The translations under genes were made by a program, and so were the position numbers. A stretch of DNA of 64,000 nucleotides, taken from the NCBI GenBank assembly GCA_051294375.1, contig CM119271.1, forward strand, positions 13,197,039 through 13,261,038. Direction: 5' to 3'. The DNA comes from Paraspadella gotoi. Its lineage: Eukaryota > Chaetognatha. Shown here piece by piece: positions 26,611 through 56,479 of this stretch. The notes under the pieces were generated by a model that searched no databases, was not told the origin of the DNA, and worked only from the letters and a program-made list of their open reading frames with translations. Positions within the stretch are counted from its first letter, which is position 1; each line of letters starts with the position of its first letter.

Positions 26611-28786
26611 AAGAAGAAGAGAGGAGAGGGAGGGAGGGAAGAGAGAGAGAGAGAAAAAAAAAATATATAATAAAGCAAGAAACATAACGAAATGGAATGA
26701 AAATAATAAACAAAAAGTAAAAGAAAAGAATAATATAAAAGATAAAAAAATTAAGAAAAGAAAAGAAAAAAAAGAAAAGAAAAGAAAAGAAAAGAAAAGA
26801 AAAGAAAAGAAAAGAAAAGAAAAGAAAAGAAAAGAAAAGAAAAGAAAAGAAAAGAATAGAAACCCCCCCAATTTCCCTACCCCCCTCCCTCTCTTACCGA
26901 TGTAAGAGTAGATAAGTTCCTTCTGATATCTAATCCTCAAATTCCACAGCAAAGATCCTTCATTGAGATCACCCAACCGAATCAGGTCGTCAACGCCCTC
27001 TTCGCCGATTTCGCGTCGCCGGCGGAGACTCTCAGATGCACTCGACGCCTCCAGGTGGTGGGACCGGGGTTTCCCTTTTTTTGAGAGAGAGGGTGGAGGG
27101 TTGACTCTCTCTCGCTCTCTCTGGCTCTCTCTTTCTTTCTCTCCCTCTCTCTCTCTGTTTGTCTGTGTCTCTATTGCTGACCGTCTGTCTCTCTCTTCCT
27201 TTCGTTCTTTCTGGCTCTCTCCCTCTTTCTTATTTTCTTTCTCTCTCTATCTCTCTTTTCTCTTTCTTTTTTTCTCTCTCCTAATTTAATGCTCTCTCTC
27301 TCTCTCTCTCTCTCTTTCCTTATTTTTAACTGTCTCCTTCTTCACGTCTGTCGGTTTGTCTGTCAGTCCGTCTCCCCGGTCCGTCATCTCACCTCCGATC
27401 GTGACTTTAACGGACACAACTTTGCTGGAGACACGAGTTACTTCGCCAGGGATGGAGTAGCCGATTCCTGGGTCTAGCCACACCAGCGCCCCTTCCTCCA
27501 GCTCCATCAAGTCTTCGGCTGAAGAAATCGTGGGTCATACGAAAAATAAATGATAATAACAGTATAAACAAACTAATTTTCGTCAAAGTGCTTACAAAAT
27601 AAGAGAGAGGTAATTTCATTAACGGGAAATAAATTAAAGAAAAAAAAAACTGTCCACAGCTTTTTCCAACTCCCTCTAGCAGCCATGGAAAGGGTCCTTG
27701 GCTTAGAACCAGGCTTGAGGGTTTTCCACGCCCCAAAGGCGGTTTACCCCGCAGGGGAGGTACCATTGGGGATCGATTCCGGTACCTAATGGTCATGAGC
27801 TGATGGTATTACTCTATGATTGGCAGGGTGAACTTGTTGCAAGGCACGACTACTATTTAAATAAAACAAAAAACCAAATACAAACAAAGCAAAAAAAAAA
27901 AAAATAAATTATGAAATTGGTACAACCAATATAAAAATTATCCATTCATTTAATAAATAAGCTATCTTGCCCCTGACTTTGGACAGGCTTTGATGGTTTA
28001 AGGCCTCCATCACTCTTACAAGATAATGACATAGCAGGTCCCTGCAAGCTTTCAATCAAGACTCTTTCACAGTCTCGTTTATTCACTCCCAGAGTACCTG
28101 GCTTCCCTATCAATGAAGTGGATACAAAACAAAGCACTAAAACTCAAAAGAAACAAAAAAAAAGAAAAGAAAGAAAACAATATCGAACCTTCTTTTCCTC
28201 CTTTCCTTCCGGAATGGCTCGTCCACTTTCTCCTCTCCTCTTCCTCCGTCTTCCCCCGAGATCTACGAGACTCTGCTATCGTCGTCGTCGTCGTCATCGT
28301 CGTCATCGTCGTGGTCGTCCCATGTGATTTGTGAACGGACGCTGAGAAGGGAGACGTGTAGAGGAGGTGAGGTCGTCTGGTAAGTTCTGGCGCGGCAGCA
28401 GCGGCGGGCATCAAGTCGGCCGGACCGGCGACGTCGGCGCAGCTGCCGGGTGTTCCTCGGGCGCGCCGCGACGCCGGTCCCGCGTAAGAGACGCAAGGCT
28501 TCGGAACGGCGAACGTCGGCGCCACGGAGAATCGCGGCGTCGAAATCGAGGCCGCGGCGGCGTTCTCGGCGCCGTGGAGCGCGCCGGAGGAAAGAGCGCC
28601 GCAAGAAAAGACGCCGGATTTGGTGGCGCCGTCCGTTCGCGCCGAAAATTTTCTCGGGGTCAACAATGAGGAGGCGGAAGAGGAAGAGGAAGATCGGGAA
28701 GAGGAAGAGGAAAAAAGAGGAGCGGCGGCCACGCCCACTTTTCTGGATTCCACGTCGTCGTTGGGGAGACGACGGAAGACGAAAGT

Positions 28787-28817
<31 letters not shown>

Positions 28818-28819
28818 AT
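468..28819 (-). CDS. MYO15: Unconventional myosin-XV-like gene, 5' and motor part (joined exons)
   Basis: Actin-based motor; class XV myosins work in actin protrusions such as stereocilia and filopodia. In gene order the minus strand encodes an SH3-like N-terminal piece, [15 protein letters not shown], the P-loop [23 protein letters not shown], switch [36 protein letters not shown], switch [10 protein letters not shown] with [46 protein letters not shown] and [10 protein letters not shown]. The wording of [24 protein letters not shown] and [20 protein letters not shown] fits class XV better than VII, X or III (from memory of the families; not searched). Converter, IQ, MyTH4 and FERM parts lie outside the window. 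Intron phases agree from 25.9 kb down to 13.0 kb and from 8.5 kb to 0.5 kb. Some exons appear twice or on the plus strand because of assembly problems. Confidence 0.85.
891..940 (+). repeat. Degenerate telomere-like CCCTAA tract
   Basis: Contains about three consecutive CCTAAC units among variants such as ctctaaccctaaac. The inverted copy is near 2,955-3,010, and a looser TAACC-rich tract is at 29,280-29,400. Too short and degenerate to be a telomere. Confidence 0.55.
1273..1318. other. Assembly gap (46 n)
   Basis: Run of n inside the left arm of palindrome 1; the matching stretch in the right arm is a CT-rich block near 2.65-2.8 kb. Confidence 1.
1797..1905 (-). CDS. MYO15: Myosin-XV-like exon: [11 protein letters not shown]
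   Basis: Codes [20 protein letters not shown] then [17 protein letters not shown], with acceptor gttgccag and donor gtaaaag (phase 1). FLxKCHYHHGxNPLYxKPKMPxPEFxIxHYAG is the class XV form of this region. Confidence 0.92.
2347..2430 (-). CDS. MYO15: Myosin-XV-like exon: DNQAVLDLI
   Basis: Codes [20 protein letters not shown] then DDESSFPK, 28 codons in phase 0. The acceptor is ctatctcag and the donor gtaattca. It matches the DNQxxLDLI...GILxLLDEExxFP motif of myosin heads. It lies in the unpaired centre of the first palindrome. Confidence 0.9.
3323..3447 (+). CDS. MYO15: Noisy copy of exon [10 protein letters not shown] (right arm of first palindrome)
   Basis: Inverted partner of 468-590. 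It retains QVW, TNFL(E) and SNPL pieces but carries an in-frame stop (TGGTAGG) and indels. The next exon in gene order lies further along this strand at about 6.07-6.19 kb. Confidence 0.7.
4352..4716. mobile_element. Fold-back element / long hairpin
   Basis: Two inverted arms of about 150-160 bp (about 4,352-4,510 and 4,556-4,716) share gaagagagtttac, catgttt..gactcacat, gcgccaatt and gtgcataaagaaagagag in mirror order, with a loop of about 45 bp. No coding capacity. It resembles a fold-back MITE; no clear target-site duplication was found. Confidence 0.65.
5205..5975 (+). repeat. ~220-bp tandem satellite, about 3.4 units
   Basis: The phrase ccttatgactaaaatgatcc recurs near 5,270, 5,488, 5,703 and 5,931 (spacing 218, 215, 228), each followed by aacgacat..atgacat and later by accaaac-tgactta and caacaacaataa. 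The units are AT-rich, divergent and non-coding. The array sits in a myosin intron just before the exon at 6.07 kb; an (AT)n tract at 5,140-5,192 precedes it. Confidence 0.75.
6067..6194 (+). CDS. MYO15: Myosin-XV-like exon: [17 protein letters not shown]
   Basis: On the plus strand the 3' part codes [20 protein letters not shown] then KCDPLGYQ before donor gtgggggg, matching the class XV stretch HTVAAKFQxSLxDLVEKMERCNPLFMR. Upstream, [12 protein letters not shown] is in another frame, so one base is probably wrong. The acceptor is ttctctctcgcag at 6,066. Its strand disagrees with the clean minus-strand exons, as expected if 2.4-6.4 kb is flipped. Confidence 0.7.
6397..6421. other. Assembly gap (25 n)
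   Basis: Inside a (GA)n tract; it marks the left end of the 6.4-12.06 kb palindrome. Confidence 1.
6945..7130 (+). mobile_element. Dispersed short repeat family 1 (~190 bp)
   Basis: Begins caatataaaaattatcc-ttcatttaataaataagc, continues cttgcccctgactttg and ends near ctcactcccagagtacctgg. Other copies: inverted at about 11,000-11,220; 20,800-20,970 (minus); 23,605-23,830; 25,470-25,670 (minus); 27,895-28,115; 63,765-63,895; diverged ones at 7,690-7,850 and 10,280-10,440. No ORF and no clear tRNA promoter boxes, so MITE-like is a guess. Confidence 0.7.
7281..7364 (-). CDS. MYO15: Myosin-XV-like exon: [15 protein letters not shown]
   Basis: Codes [20 protein letters not shown] then TWTPIEFE, 28 codons in phase 0, with donor gtgagtgg followed by a (GA) tract. 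This is the relay region following FANETLQ. A copy with a few errors is on the plus strand at 10,758-10,841. Confidence 0.9.
8420..8521 (-). CDS. MYO15: Myosin-XV-like exon: switch II and relay helix
   Basis: Codes [20 protein letters not shown] then [14 protein letters not shown], 34 codons in phase 0. DIFGFEDF is switch II and [12 protein letters not shown] begins the relay helix. The acceptor is atcgacag and the donor gtttggat after CTGCAG. This left-arm version is frame-perfect. Confidence 0.92.
8805..9477 (+). repeat. Second copy of the exon-derived tandem array
   Basis: Exon-like pieces start at 8,823, 8,949, 9,096, 9,220 and 9,351, followed by the full exon at 9,478. Single-base differences are scattered in every unit (for example a missing g in the acceptor at 9,095), as expected from raw long reads. 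Unit number and order equal those at 12.19-12.82 kb, so it is probably the same locus assembled twice. It forms the loop of the 6.4-12.06 kb palindrome. Confidence 0.8.
9478..9549 (+). CDS. MYO15: Second copy of exon [13 protein letters not shown]
   Basis: Same exon as at 12,818, reading RDAIA(K)ALYCRLF then LVDK and ending near GTCAGAGG. It is followed on the plus strand by copies of the next two motor exons, so gene order runs forward here. Confidence 0.75.
9912..10018 (+). CDS. MYO15: Noisy copy of the switch II exon (right arm)
   Basis: Inverted duplicate of 8,420-8,521, reading TSIAIL, then FSDSKDF in a shifted frame, and CINFANE. At least four small insertions or deletions break the frame. 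It pairs with the clean exon in the palindrome. Confidence 0.7.
10758..10841 (+). CDS. MYO15: Noisy copy of exon [15 protein letters not shown] (right arm)
   Basis: Inverted partner of 7,281-7,364; HVFKL and EEYR can be read, but gained and lost bases break the frame. Acceptor and donor are preserved. Confidence 0.7.
12063..12087. other. Assembly gap (25 n)
   Basis: Separates palindrome 2 from the second copy of the exon array. Confidence 1.
12190..12817 (+). repeat. Exon-derived tandem array, five units before the true exon
   Basis: Five units of 116-131 bp, each with the acceptor-like ttgtttatttacaatcag, a 30-nt copy of the start of the next exon, then a donor-like gtagag and a (GA)n tract, then acagtaat. 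The exon-like pieces start at 12,198, 12,322, 12,441, 12,557 and 12,688; the real exon starts at 12,818. Thirty nt is a multiple of three and each piece would splice in frame as [10 protein letters not shown]. Base errors vary between units. The same array with five units plus the exon is at 8,805-9,549. Confidence 0.85.
12818..12893 (+). CDS. MYO15: Myosin-XV-like exon [13 protein letters not shown] (inverted placement)
   Basis: Begins AGATGCGATAGC after acceptor tttacaatcag and reads [13 protein letters not shown], then after one or two base corrections SWLVDKINSIVR. It is the direct continuation of the exon ending LDA-R at 12,972, yet sits on the plus strand, so this piece of contig is probably flipped. 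It is the terminal, full-length member of the tandem array just before it. A second copy is at 9,478-9,549. The 3' limit is unclear because the two copies disagree there. Confidence 0.8.
12972..13051 (-). CDS. MYO15: Myosin-XV-like exon: [10 protein letters not shown]
   Basis: Codes [20 protein letters not shown] then DQALDA plus two bases of the Arg codon. It corresponds to the KVTETxxExxxTPLTVESAVDAR stretch of class XV. The donor gtaagagagagag runs straight into a (GA)n tract. The frame continues into exons starting AGATGCG, which in this contig lie on the opposite strand. Confidence 0.88.
13377..13474 (-). CDS. MYO15: Myosin-XV-like exon: [12 protein letters not shown]
   Basis: Codes [20 protein letters not shown] then [12 protein letters not shown], the helix with the conserved VAxLL pattern. 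The acceptor is acaccccag and the donor gtcgaagg. Ninety-eight nt join the phases of both neighbours. Confidence 0.85.
13875..14016 (-). CDS. MYO15: Myosin-XV-like exon: Thr-rich insertion in the motor
   Basis: Runs from acceptor ccatccccag at 14,017 to GTCGTTAA after ATCAG at 13,875. Its 142 nt start in phase 0 and leave one base, exactly what the flanking exons need. It reads [20 protein letters not shown] then SSPK, a run of about 11 Thr (ACG repeat) and [13 protein letters not shown]. The position is a variable surface insertion between HLGNxxF and the helix with [12 protein letters not shown]. The donor is weak (gtcgtt). Because the boundaries rest on phase and AG/GT sites only, transcript evidence would be needed. 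Confidence 0.6.
13909..13945 (+). repeat. (CGT)n trinucleotide run in coding exon
   Basis: About a dozen CGT units, read as ACG (Thr) on the gene strand. Length change would alter the motor insertion by whole residues. Confidence 0.9.
14048..14300 (+). repeat. (ATGG)n and (AATG)n microsatellites
   Basis: GGATGGATGG run at about 14,048-14,112, followed by imperfect GAATGAATGA to about 14,300; intron of the myosin gene just upstream (gene sense) of the Thr-rich exon, supplying its ccatccccag acceptor. Confidence 0.9.
14388..14542 (-). CDS. MYO15: Myosin-XV-like exon: [12 protein letters not shown]
   Basis: Codes [34 protein letters not shown] and [17 protein letters not shown]. The acceptor is aactaag and the donor gtgcggc after AAGAAG (phase 0). 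Single copy and clean. Confidence 0.92.
15020..15134 (-). CDS. MYO15: Myosin-XV-like exon: [14 protein letters not shown]
   Basis: Codes [20 protein letters not shown] then [19 protein letters not shown]. The acceptor is ttttatag and the donor gtgagat (phase 1). It matches the ERNYHIFYELLAGL and YYYLNQGG positions of class XV. Confidence 0.92.
15340..15462 (-). CDS. MYO15: Myosin-XV-like exon: switch I
   Basis: Codes [20 protein letters not shown] then [21 protein letters not shown], 41 codons in phase 0. NDNSSRFGK is the switch I nucleotide-binding loop and YLLEKSR follows it in all myosin heads. The donor gttgattg is followed by a gatt-type repeat. Single copy and clean. Confidence 0.93.
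17657..17702 (+). repeat. (GA)n tract inside the transposon
   Basis: Simple GA repeat in the element's interior; the rest of the interior (about 16.6-18.9 kb) is AT-rich with no recognised gene. Confidence 0.8.
18255..18575 (+). CDS. Unrecognised 106-codon ORF inside the transposon
   Basis: Starts [20 protein letters not shown] and ends [11 protein letters not shown]; Lys/Ile/Leu-rich, no motif I recognise. It is preceded by random-looking AT-rich sequence and could be a chance ORF or a remnant of an element protein. Confidence 0.15.
   Translation: MERKSGCARLQEILKLLKNIKTNSDAVRVMFMSRHMSRQVPNVMSREILVKIKSLRCSILDNTPILVINKVFILILRNQDIFKKFLNINRQHLILFYYYANICAKL
20045..24733. repeat. Tandem duplicate of the myosin 5' region, noisy copy
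   Basis: Direct copy of about 24,780-28,980: the transposon end, FGNAK, P-loop, VNPYQ, DLNEG and SH3-like exons, dispersed repeats, SINE and GC island all recur in the same order. Coding sequence here has many inserted bases; for example the P-loop exon at 21.12-21.27 kb is unreadable in one frame. It ends at a 25-n gap. Confidence 0.9.
21120..21275 (-). pseudogene. MYO15: Broken copy of the P-loop exon
   Basis: Matches 25,801-25,927 base for base with roughly ten insertions, which destroy GESGAGKT. I interpret it as sequence error in a duplicate, not as a decayed gene. Confidence 0.75.
24734..24758. other. Assembly gap (25 n)
   Basis: Separates the two tandem copies of the myosin 5' region. 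Confidence 1.
25142..25233 (-). CDS. MYO15: Myosin-XV-like exon: [15 protein letters not shown]
   Basis: Reads [15 protein letters not shown] then [15 protein letters not shown], with acceptor cctcag and donor gtgacg after GCAAAG. Ninety-two nt plus the carried base give phase 0, as the next exon needs. A copy with an inserted base lies at about 20.41-20.51 kb. The downstream intron carries the 4.46-kb transposon. Confidence 0.9.
25801..25927 (-). CDS. MYO15: Myosin-XV-like exon: P-loop
   Basis: Codes [20 protein letters not shown] and then [31 protein letters not shown] is the ATP phosphate-binding loop. The loop-1 segment after NYLAA is Ala/Gly-rich. The acceptor is catcag at 25,928 and the donor gtgagaaa after CTCAAGG (phase 1), matching the next exon. 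A heavily frameshifted copy is at about 21.12-21.27 kb. Confidence 0.92.
26356..26522 (-). CDS. MYO15: Myosin-XV-like exon: SILVAVNPYQMF region (frameshifted)
   Basis: Lies between YIG and the P-loop exon. It can be read in pieces as [41 protein letters not shown] in three frames, with donor gtgggagg after GACCAG. Several single-base insertions break the frame; the duplicate at about 21.83-21.99 kb has different errors, and at the 5' edge that copy restores the expected GSI-x-VAVNP. The exon is therefore real and the breaks are sequence errors rather than a pseudogene. Confidence 0.7.
26755..26862 (+). repeat. (AAAAG)n microsatellite
   Basis: About 20 near-perfect aaaag units in the intron between the DLNEG and VNPYQ exons; a scrambled version is at 22.30-22.42 kb in the other copy. 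Confidence 0.9.
26898..27048 (-). CDS. MYO15: Myosin-XV-like exon: start of the motor domain
   Basis: Reads [20 protein letters not shown] then [16 protein letters not shown], the hallmark start of a myosin head. The donor gtaagag follows ATCG at 26,898 (phase 1). The 5' limit is uncertain; the frame is open back to about 27,048. A frameshifted copy is at about 22.49-22.62 kb. Confidence 0.85.
27393..27518 (-). CDS. MYO15: Myosin-XV-like exon: N-terminal SH3-like segment
   Basis: Reads [16 protein letters not shown] followed by [10 protein letters not shown] and VSVKVTIGG, the short beta-rich module before a myosin motor. The acceptor is ttcttcag at 27,519 and the donor is gtgagatg after GGAG at 27,393. 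An in-frame ATG sits at 27,507 or 27,510 in the text MMELEEG/LMELEEG, so this could be a first coding exon, but the good acceptor argues for an upstream exon. A frameshifted copy is at about 22.99-23.17 kb. The join to the next exon is not phase-clean, probably from a base error. Confidence 0.75.
27672..27850 (-). mobile_element. tRNA-derived SINE copy
   Basis: On the minus strand it contains GGAATCGATCCCC, a box B-like site, followed by the family body ccgcctttggggcgtggaaaa and ccctcaagcctggttctaag. It is the same family as 50,345-50,535. A duplicate is at about 23,350-23,535. Confidence 0.65.
28262..28819 (-). CDS. Candidate first exon / GC-rich 5' island of the myosin gene
   Basis: GC-rich block with a minus-strand reading frame opening at an ATG at 28,819, rich in Ser, Ala, Arg and Pro. 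It lies directly upstream of the first recognisable myosin exon. Vertebrate myosin XV has a long low-complexity N-terminal extension, so a coding role is possible, but GC-rich DNA keeps several frames open (plus-strand frames of up to 147 codons overlap it), so it may equally be 5' UTR or a CpG-type promoter. A more damaged copy lies at about 24.0-24.55 kb. No motif supports a function. Confidence 0.3.
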
Positions 28820-29501
28820 TTCAGGGGATTTGTAGGAAGATTTATATTTTATATCAAAATAAGATGATGGTTTTGTTGTCTATGACAGAATAAAACTATC
28901 GTGACGTTTATTATTAGTACTTTGTTTAAGATCTAGCGTCTTTTTATATATTCGCATAATTGTTAAATCCATAAAATATTTTTCCTTTTGCCATTTTTTT
29001 TAGAATTCATAAATATAAACTAATTCTTTGTCGAGACAAACTTTACCAGAACCAAGACGGAATTCACAAAAGAATTCGTCAAGAAGAATTTTCCGCTCTC
29101 TTATCCTAAAGTGCCCTCTTTCTGTTTCAATTAATATAAATTAATTTTCAGATTTTTTTTTCTAAAATGTTTTTTTTGTTTGTTTTTTAGCTCTCTTTTC
29201 CTAAAGTTTTCTCTTTCTGTTCATTTTTAAAGAATTTTATTATAACCTCAATATTTAACCTAAATATATTTTTGAATTTATAAACCAATTCATAATTTTA
29301 ATTCTTAACTTTAACCTAATACTGAACTCTAACCTCTAACCTTAAATATTAATCCCTACCCTAAATCTTTAACCTAATCTAATCTTTTAATCTTTACCCT
29401 AATTTTTAATTTAAAAAAAAATTAAAATGGGTCTTTTTGGGAAAATAAGGACGAATTTTATACTGAAACCAAAAAATAGTGTGGGATTCCCCGCCTCTGA
29501 A

Positions 29502-29503
<2 letters not shown>

Positions 29504-29590
<87 letters not shown>
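29504..29590 (+). repeat. (CT)n microsatellite
   Basis: Uninterrupted CT dinucleotide run of about 43 units. Confidence 0.95.
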
Positions 29591-29593
<3 letters not shown>

Positions 29594-29682
29594 GGAGGCC
29601 TCGCTCCTTTCCGACGGTTTCACGTCTTGGGGTCAACATCTAAAAGGCTCACCACTTCCGGGGCGAAGAAAGACGGACGCTT

Positions 29683-29718
29683 ATTGGTCGGATAACTGAA
29701 ACGGAGTATCGTCATTGG
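29683..29718 (-). promoter_or_regulatory. Pair of CCAAT boxes upstream of the myosin gene
   Basis: Two CCGACCAAT motifs on the minus strand, at about 29,683-29,689 and 29,714-29,720, 31 bases apart, about 0.9 kb upstream of the GC island. Both orientation and spacing (near three helical turns) fit NF-Y-type sites. No TATA box was identified. Confidence 0.35.
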
Positions 29719-30633
29719 TCGGCTTGAGACGTTAAGATCATCTCTCGCCTGTTTTAATCGCTTCTTTATTTTCTAAGAATTTTTTCACACCTTTTGTTTT
29801 TTGTTTTTTTTTGTTTCGAGGTTTGACGATAGATGGAAACTCGCGAGAAAATATTTTTGATTTCTTGACACGAAACTTTGAAAAGTATTAAACATATTAT
29901 TCTATCACAAAAACTTTGGAGTCAGTGTTACGCTGTTTAACTAAGATTCTAAAAAATGAACTTTTGCTGTCTAATATCAAACGGTTGTAACTTGTACAGA
30001 CAAACTACTTCATTATCAAATTTCTAATAGAAGAGGCCATGATTTTTTTTTCTTTCAGCTAGTTATATTTTTTTTCGTCAATTTCCAAAACATGGTGAAT
30101 AAAATAAACTGCAGATAGCCTTTTCTTTGTCAAATCAAATGTGCAATACAAGTTAACAATTGAATACGGAATGCTTCATTACGGATTTGGTACTATCATT
30201 ATCAAAAGTAACAAAAAAAGTGAATTTTTATGCGTAATGTGTAAAGCTGAAACAAGACCAGCTGGTTTTTTGTTGGTTTTTTTTTTAATTAAGAATCAGG
30301 ATATTATATTTCAACTGCATAAATTTGATTGATAATATAAAAAACATCAGTATTTTCTAGAAAACGGTATCAAAAAGGCTCTAGTAACAGTTACGCTTGC
30401 CGTTCTACAAAAAAAAAAAAAAAAACTTGGCGAAATTATCTTTTGTCCTTTTTTTTTCAAAATTGAAAAAAATGCCCCTCCTGCTCCAGAGATCTAAAAG
30501 AAATCCGACCCTAGCGGCGATTCCCCCGCAAACAAATTCGATAGAATCGAAACACAATTCCAAACAATTGAGCAATCCAATTTTGGAAAACCAATCTTAA
30601 TACGGATTCCGTGTGACTGTGTGTGAGGATTGA

Positions 30634-30700
<67 letters not shown>

Positions 30701-30735
30701 AGGGAGAGAAGAGGCAGGAGAGAGAGAGAGAGAAT
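30634..30735 (+). repeat. (GA)n microsatellite
   Basis: GA run with a few interruptions in the intergenic region. Confidence 0.95.
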
Positions 30736-31613
30736 AAAAAAAATTGAAGACCTACGATTCAAAGTGAATAAGAAAGTTGTTTTTGTTGTTATTGTTTTCG
30801 AATCGCCGCTTTGTTCTATTTTCTTTTTAAGGATTAAAAAACAAAAACAAAAACAAAAAAACAAAAAGACAATCGACTGAGGAGAAAACGACCACTCGTT
30901 TCACAATTCGTCGCCAGAGGTGCAAAAAACATTGAGTTTTTTTTTGTTTTGCTTTAACATCTAACATCTACAATTAAAATATTTTTTCATACATAAACAT
31001 TGAATAAAAAAAAAGGGAAACTCGTAATATTGAGACCCAATGTGATTGCAATTCGTACCTGTGCGCGGAATCAAGGGGGGGAGGGGATTAAGAGGATATA
31101 AATTATTATTATTATAAATTAAATGGGAGAATTCAAACATGGATGATTAAAAGAGAGAAAAAAAAATCAAAAACTTGAGATTTTCTTTTATTATAATTTT
31201 TTTTTTGCGATGGACTGAGATTTGAAATTCTAACCGTGAAAAAACATGTTTAAATTCGAAGAAGTAATTTAATTCTTGGAAGATGGATTTTTTTTTTTTG
31301 CAAAAAAAAGGCATTATGGTTTGATGATTTTTTTTTTTAAAAAAGAGATGAATAGTTACAATGTTTATTTATGATTTTATTTCGATTTTGCTGAGACGAT
31401 TAAGCTTTTTTTTTTAAGAATAATAATAATAATAATAATAATAAAAAAGAAAGATTTAAAGTTTTGTTCGGTACATAAGAAATACATTGTTAAAAAATGA
31501 ATTAAGTATGCTATAAAGAATTTTTTTTCCTGCTATTATTTACACGCACGAAAAAATAAAAGAAGAAGGAAAATTATATTAATAATAATTATAAAAAAAA
31601 ACAGAAAACTCGT

Positions 31614-31619
31614 TTTATT
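31614..31619 (-). terminator. Candidate poly(A) signal of alpha-2/delta
   Basis: AATAAA on the minus strand 29 bases after the stop codon. AT-rich DNA makes chance hexamers common, and others lie further on. Confidence 0.35.
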
Positions 31620-31647
31620 TAATATTTTCCAACTTTCCCAGTTGCTG

Positions 31648-54495
<22,848 letters not shown>

Positions 54496-54709
54496 CGTCT
54501 TTTGCAAAGAGTCGAAGCTGCTGATGAGGGGGAAATGATGAGGGGGAAATGAGAGATATCATTGGAGTTTATGTCATTAGTTTTTTTATGTCACTAGTTT
54601 TATCAATGGCTTTTAATTGCATTATTTATCATTAGTTTTATCACAGGCTTTATCAACGCTATGTATCCTTTTTTTTACTCTTTCTCATTCTTTCTTTCTG
54701 TTTTTTCTA

Positions 54710-55070
<361 letters not shown>

Positions 55071-55734
55071 CAGAGTTCATTAACCCTCATTGGCCAAGTC
55101 AGTACACAATAGCATGGAACCTTCGAGGTCAAAACATCTATGAGTCTTTAAGGTCACTCGCACTCAGAACCCATGACTCGCGTTCACAATCTCACAATCT
55201 CACAATCAGGAAACCCTCCGCCTCACAGCAAAAAAAAACCAACCGCCATATTCAATTTTCTCACCATGAAAAACTTGGCTAATTGGTCGTTCAGCCAGGG
55301 CGCGCTACGACAATCTATGAGGCAAATAACTCTCTCTCACTGGAGAGAGAGAGAGCGACGATCGTAAGGTATTTGGAGTATCAGAGCATCGGAGAGTATC
55401 GTAGCATCGGAGTATCAGAGCATCCCTGTAGTCGTTCAAGTGTAATTTTTTTAATGTGTATCCAAGTTTAAAATCCGTCGTTTATTAATAATATGTTGCT
55501 CGATCGTCAGATTTAGAAAGGAAAAAAAAATTTATATGCAAACAAACGAAAGAGAAAGAGAGAACGAGAGAGAACGAGAGAGATAGAGAGAGAGAGGAAA
55601 ACGTGAACAAATTTCGTCGTAGACAAAAATCAAAGAGGCCGCATTCTCTCTCGTTCGGGCGTCTCGCTCTCTCTATTAGAGGCAGAGAAAAAAAAAGAGA
55701 GAGAGAAACAGAGAGAGAGAGAGAGAGAGAGAGA

Positions 55735-55993
55735 NNNNNNNNNNNNNNNNNNNNNNNNNNNNNNNNNNNNNNNNNNNNNNNNNNNNNNNNNNNNNNNNNN
55801 NNNNNNNNNNNNNNNNNNNNNNNNNNNNNNNNNNNNNNNNNNNNNNNNNNNNNNNNNNNNNNNNNNNNNNNNNNNNNNNNNNNNNNNNNNNNNNNNNNNN
55901 NNNNNNNNNNNNNNNNNNNNNNNNNNNNNNNNNNNNNNNNNNNNNNNNNNNNNNNNNNNNNNNNNNNNNNNNNNNNNNNNNNNNNNNNNNNNN
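55735..55993. other. Assembly gap (259 n)
   Basis: In the loop of palindrome 3. Confidence 1.
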
Positions 55994-56121
55994 GGCAGAA
56001 CCGCGAGCAGCAGCCGCCGTCCGACGCTGCAGGAGACGCGCTGCGCGATGCCGCCGCCGCCTCGGATAACGACGACGACGACGACGGCGAAGGTGGGGCT
56101 GATGGAATAGAAGGCAACTAG
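55994..56121 (+). other. GC-rich fragment with acidic plus-strand frame, duplicated
   Basis: Open plus-strand frame from the gap reading QPPSDAAGDALRDAAAAS, DNDDDDDGEGGADGIEGN and stop. A noisy direct copy is at 59,811-59,944. No acceptor is visible because it abuts the gap. It may be the end of an unknown coding exon, or non-coding GC-rich DNA. Confidence 0.25.
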
Positions 56122-56479
56122 GTAAATTTATGAGATAATTCATATTTGCTGCTGACAATAAAGTTGAGGGAGAGAGAGAGAGAGACAGAGAAAGACAAGA
56201 GAGAGAGAGAGAGAGAGGAGGAGAGAGAGAGAGGAGAGAGAGGAGAGAGAGAGAGAGACGAGAGAGAGAGAATGAAAGATAGAAAAAACAGAAAGAAGAA
56301 TGAGAAAGAGTAAAAAAGGATACATAAGGTTGATAAAGCCTGTGCATAAAACTAATGATAAATAATGCAATTAAAAGCCATTGATAAAACTAGTGACATA
56401 AAAAACTAATGACATAAGACTCCAATGATATCTCTCATTTTCCCCTCATCATTTCCCCCTCATCAGCAGCTTCGAACTC

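Larger units (their letters stand above)
24759..28980. repeat. Tandem duplicate of the myosin 5' region, better copy
   Basis: Starts inside the right end of the transposon (aacttgagaaatttggcacaccc) and repeats 20,045-24,733. Most exons are in frame here. The few remaining errors differ from those of the other copy. Confidence 0.9.
28820..31600. other. Intergenic region between the myosin 5' end and alpha-2/delta 3' end
   Basis: AT-rich, with a TAACC-rich tract (29,280-29,400), a (CT)n run (about 29,504-29,590), a (GA)n run (30,634-30,735) and several A or T homopolymers. I see no coding sequence. It should hold the myosin promoter and the alpha-2/delta transcription end. Confidence 0.6.

Noticed and set aside
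20045-28980. Recent functional duplication of the myosin gene
   Set aside because: Differences are mostly single-base indels, both copies have different errors and a 25-n gap separates them.
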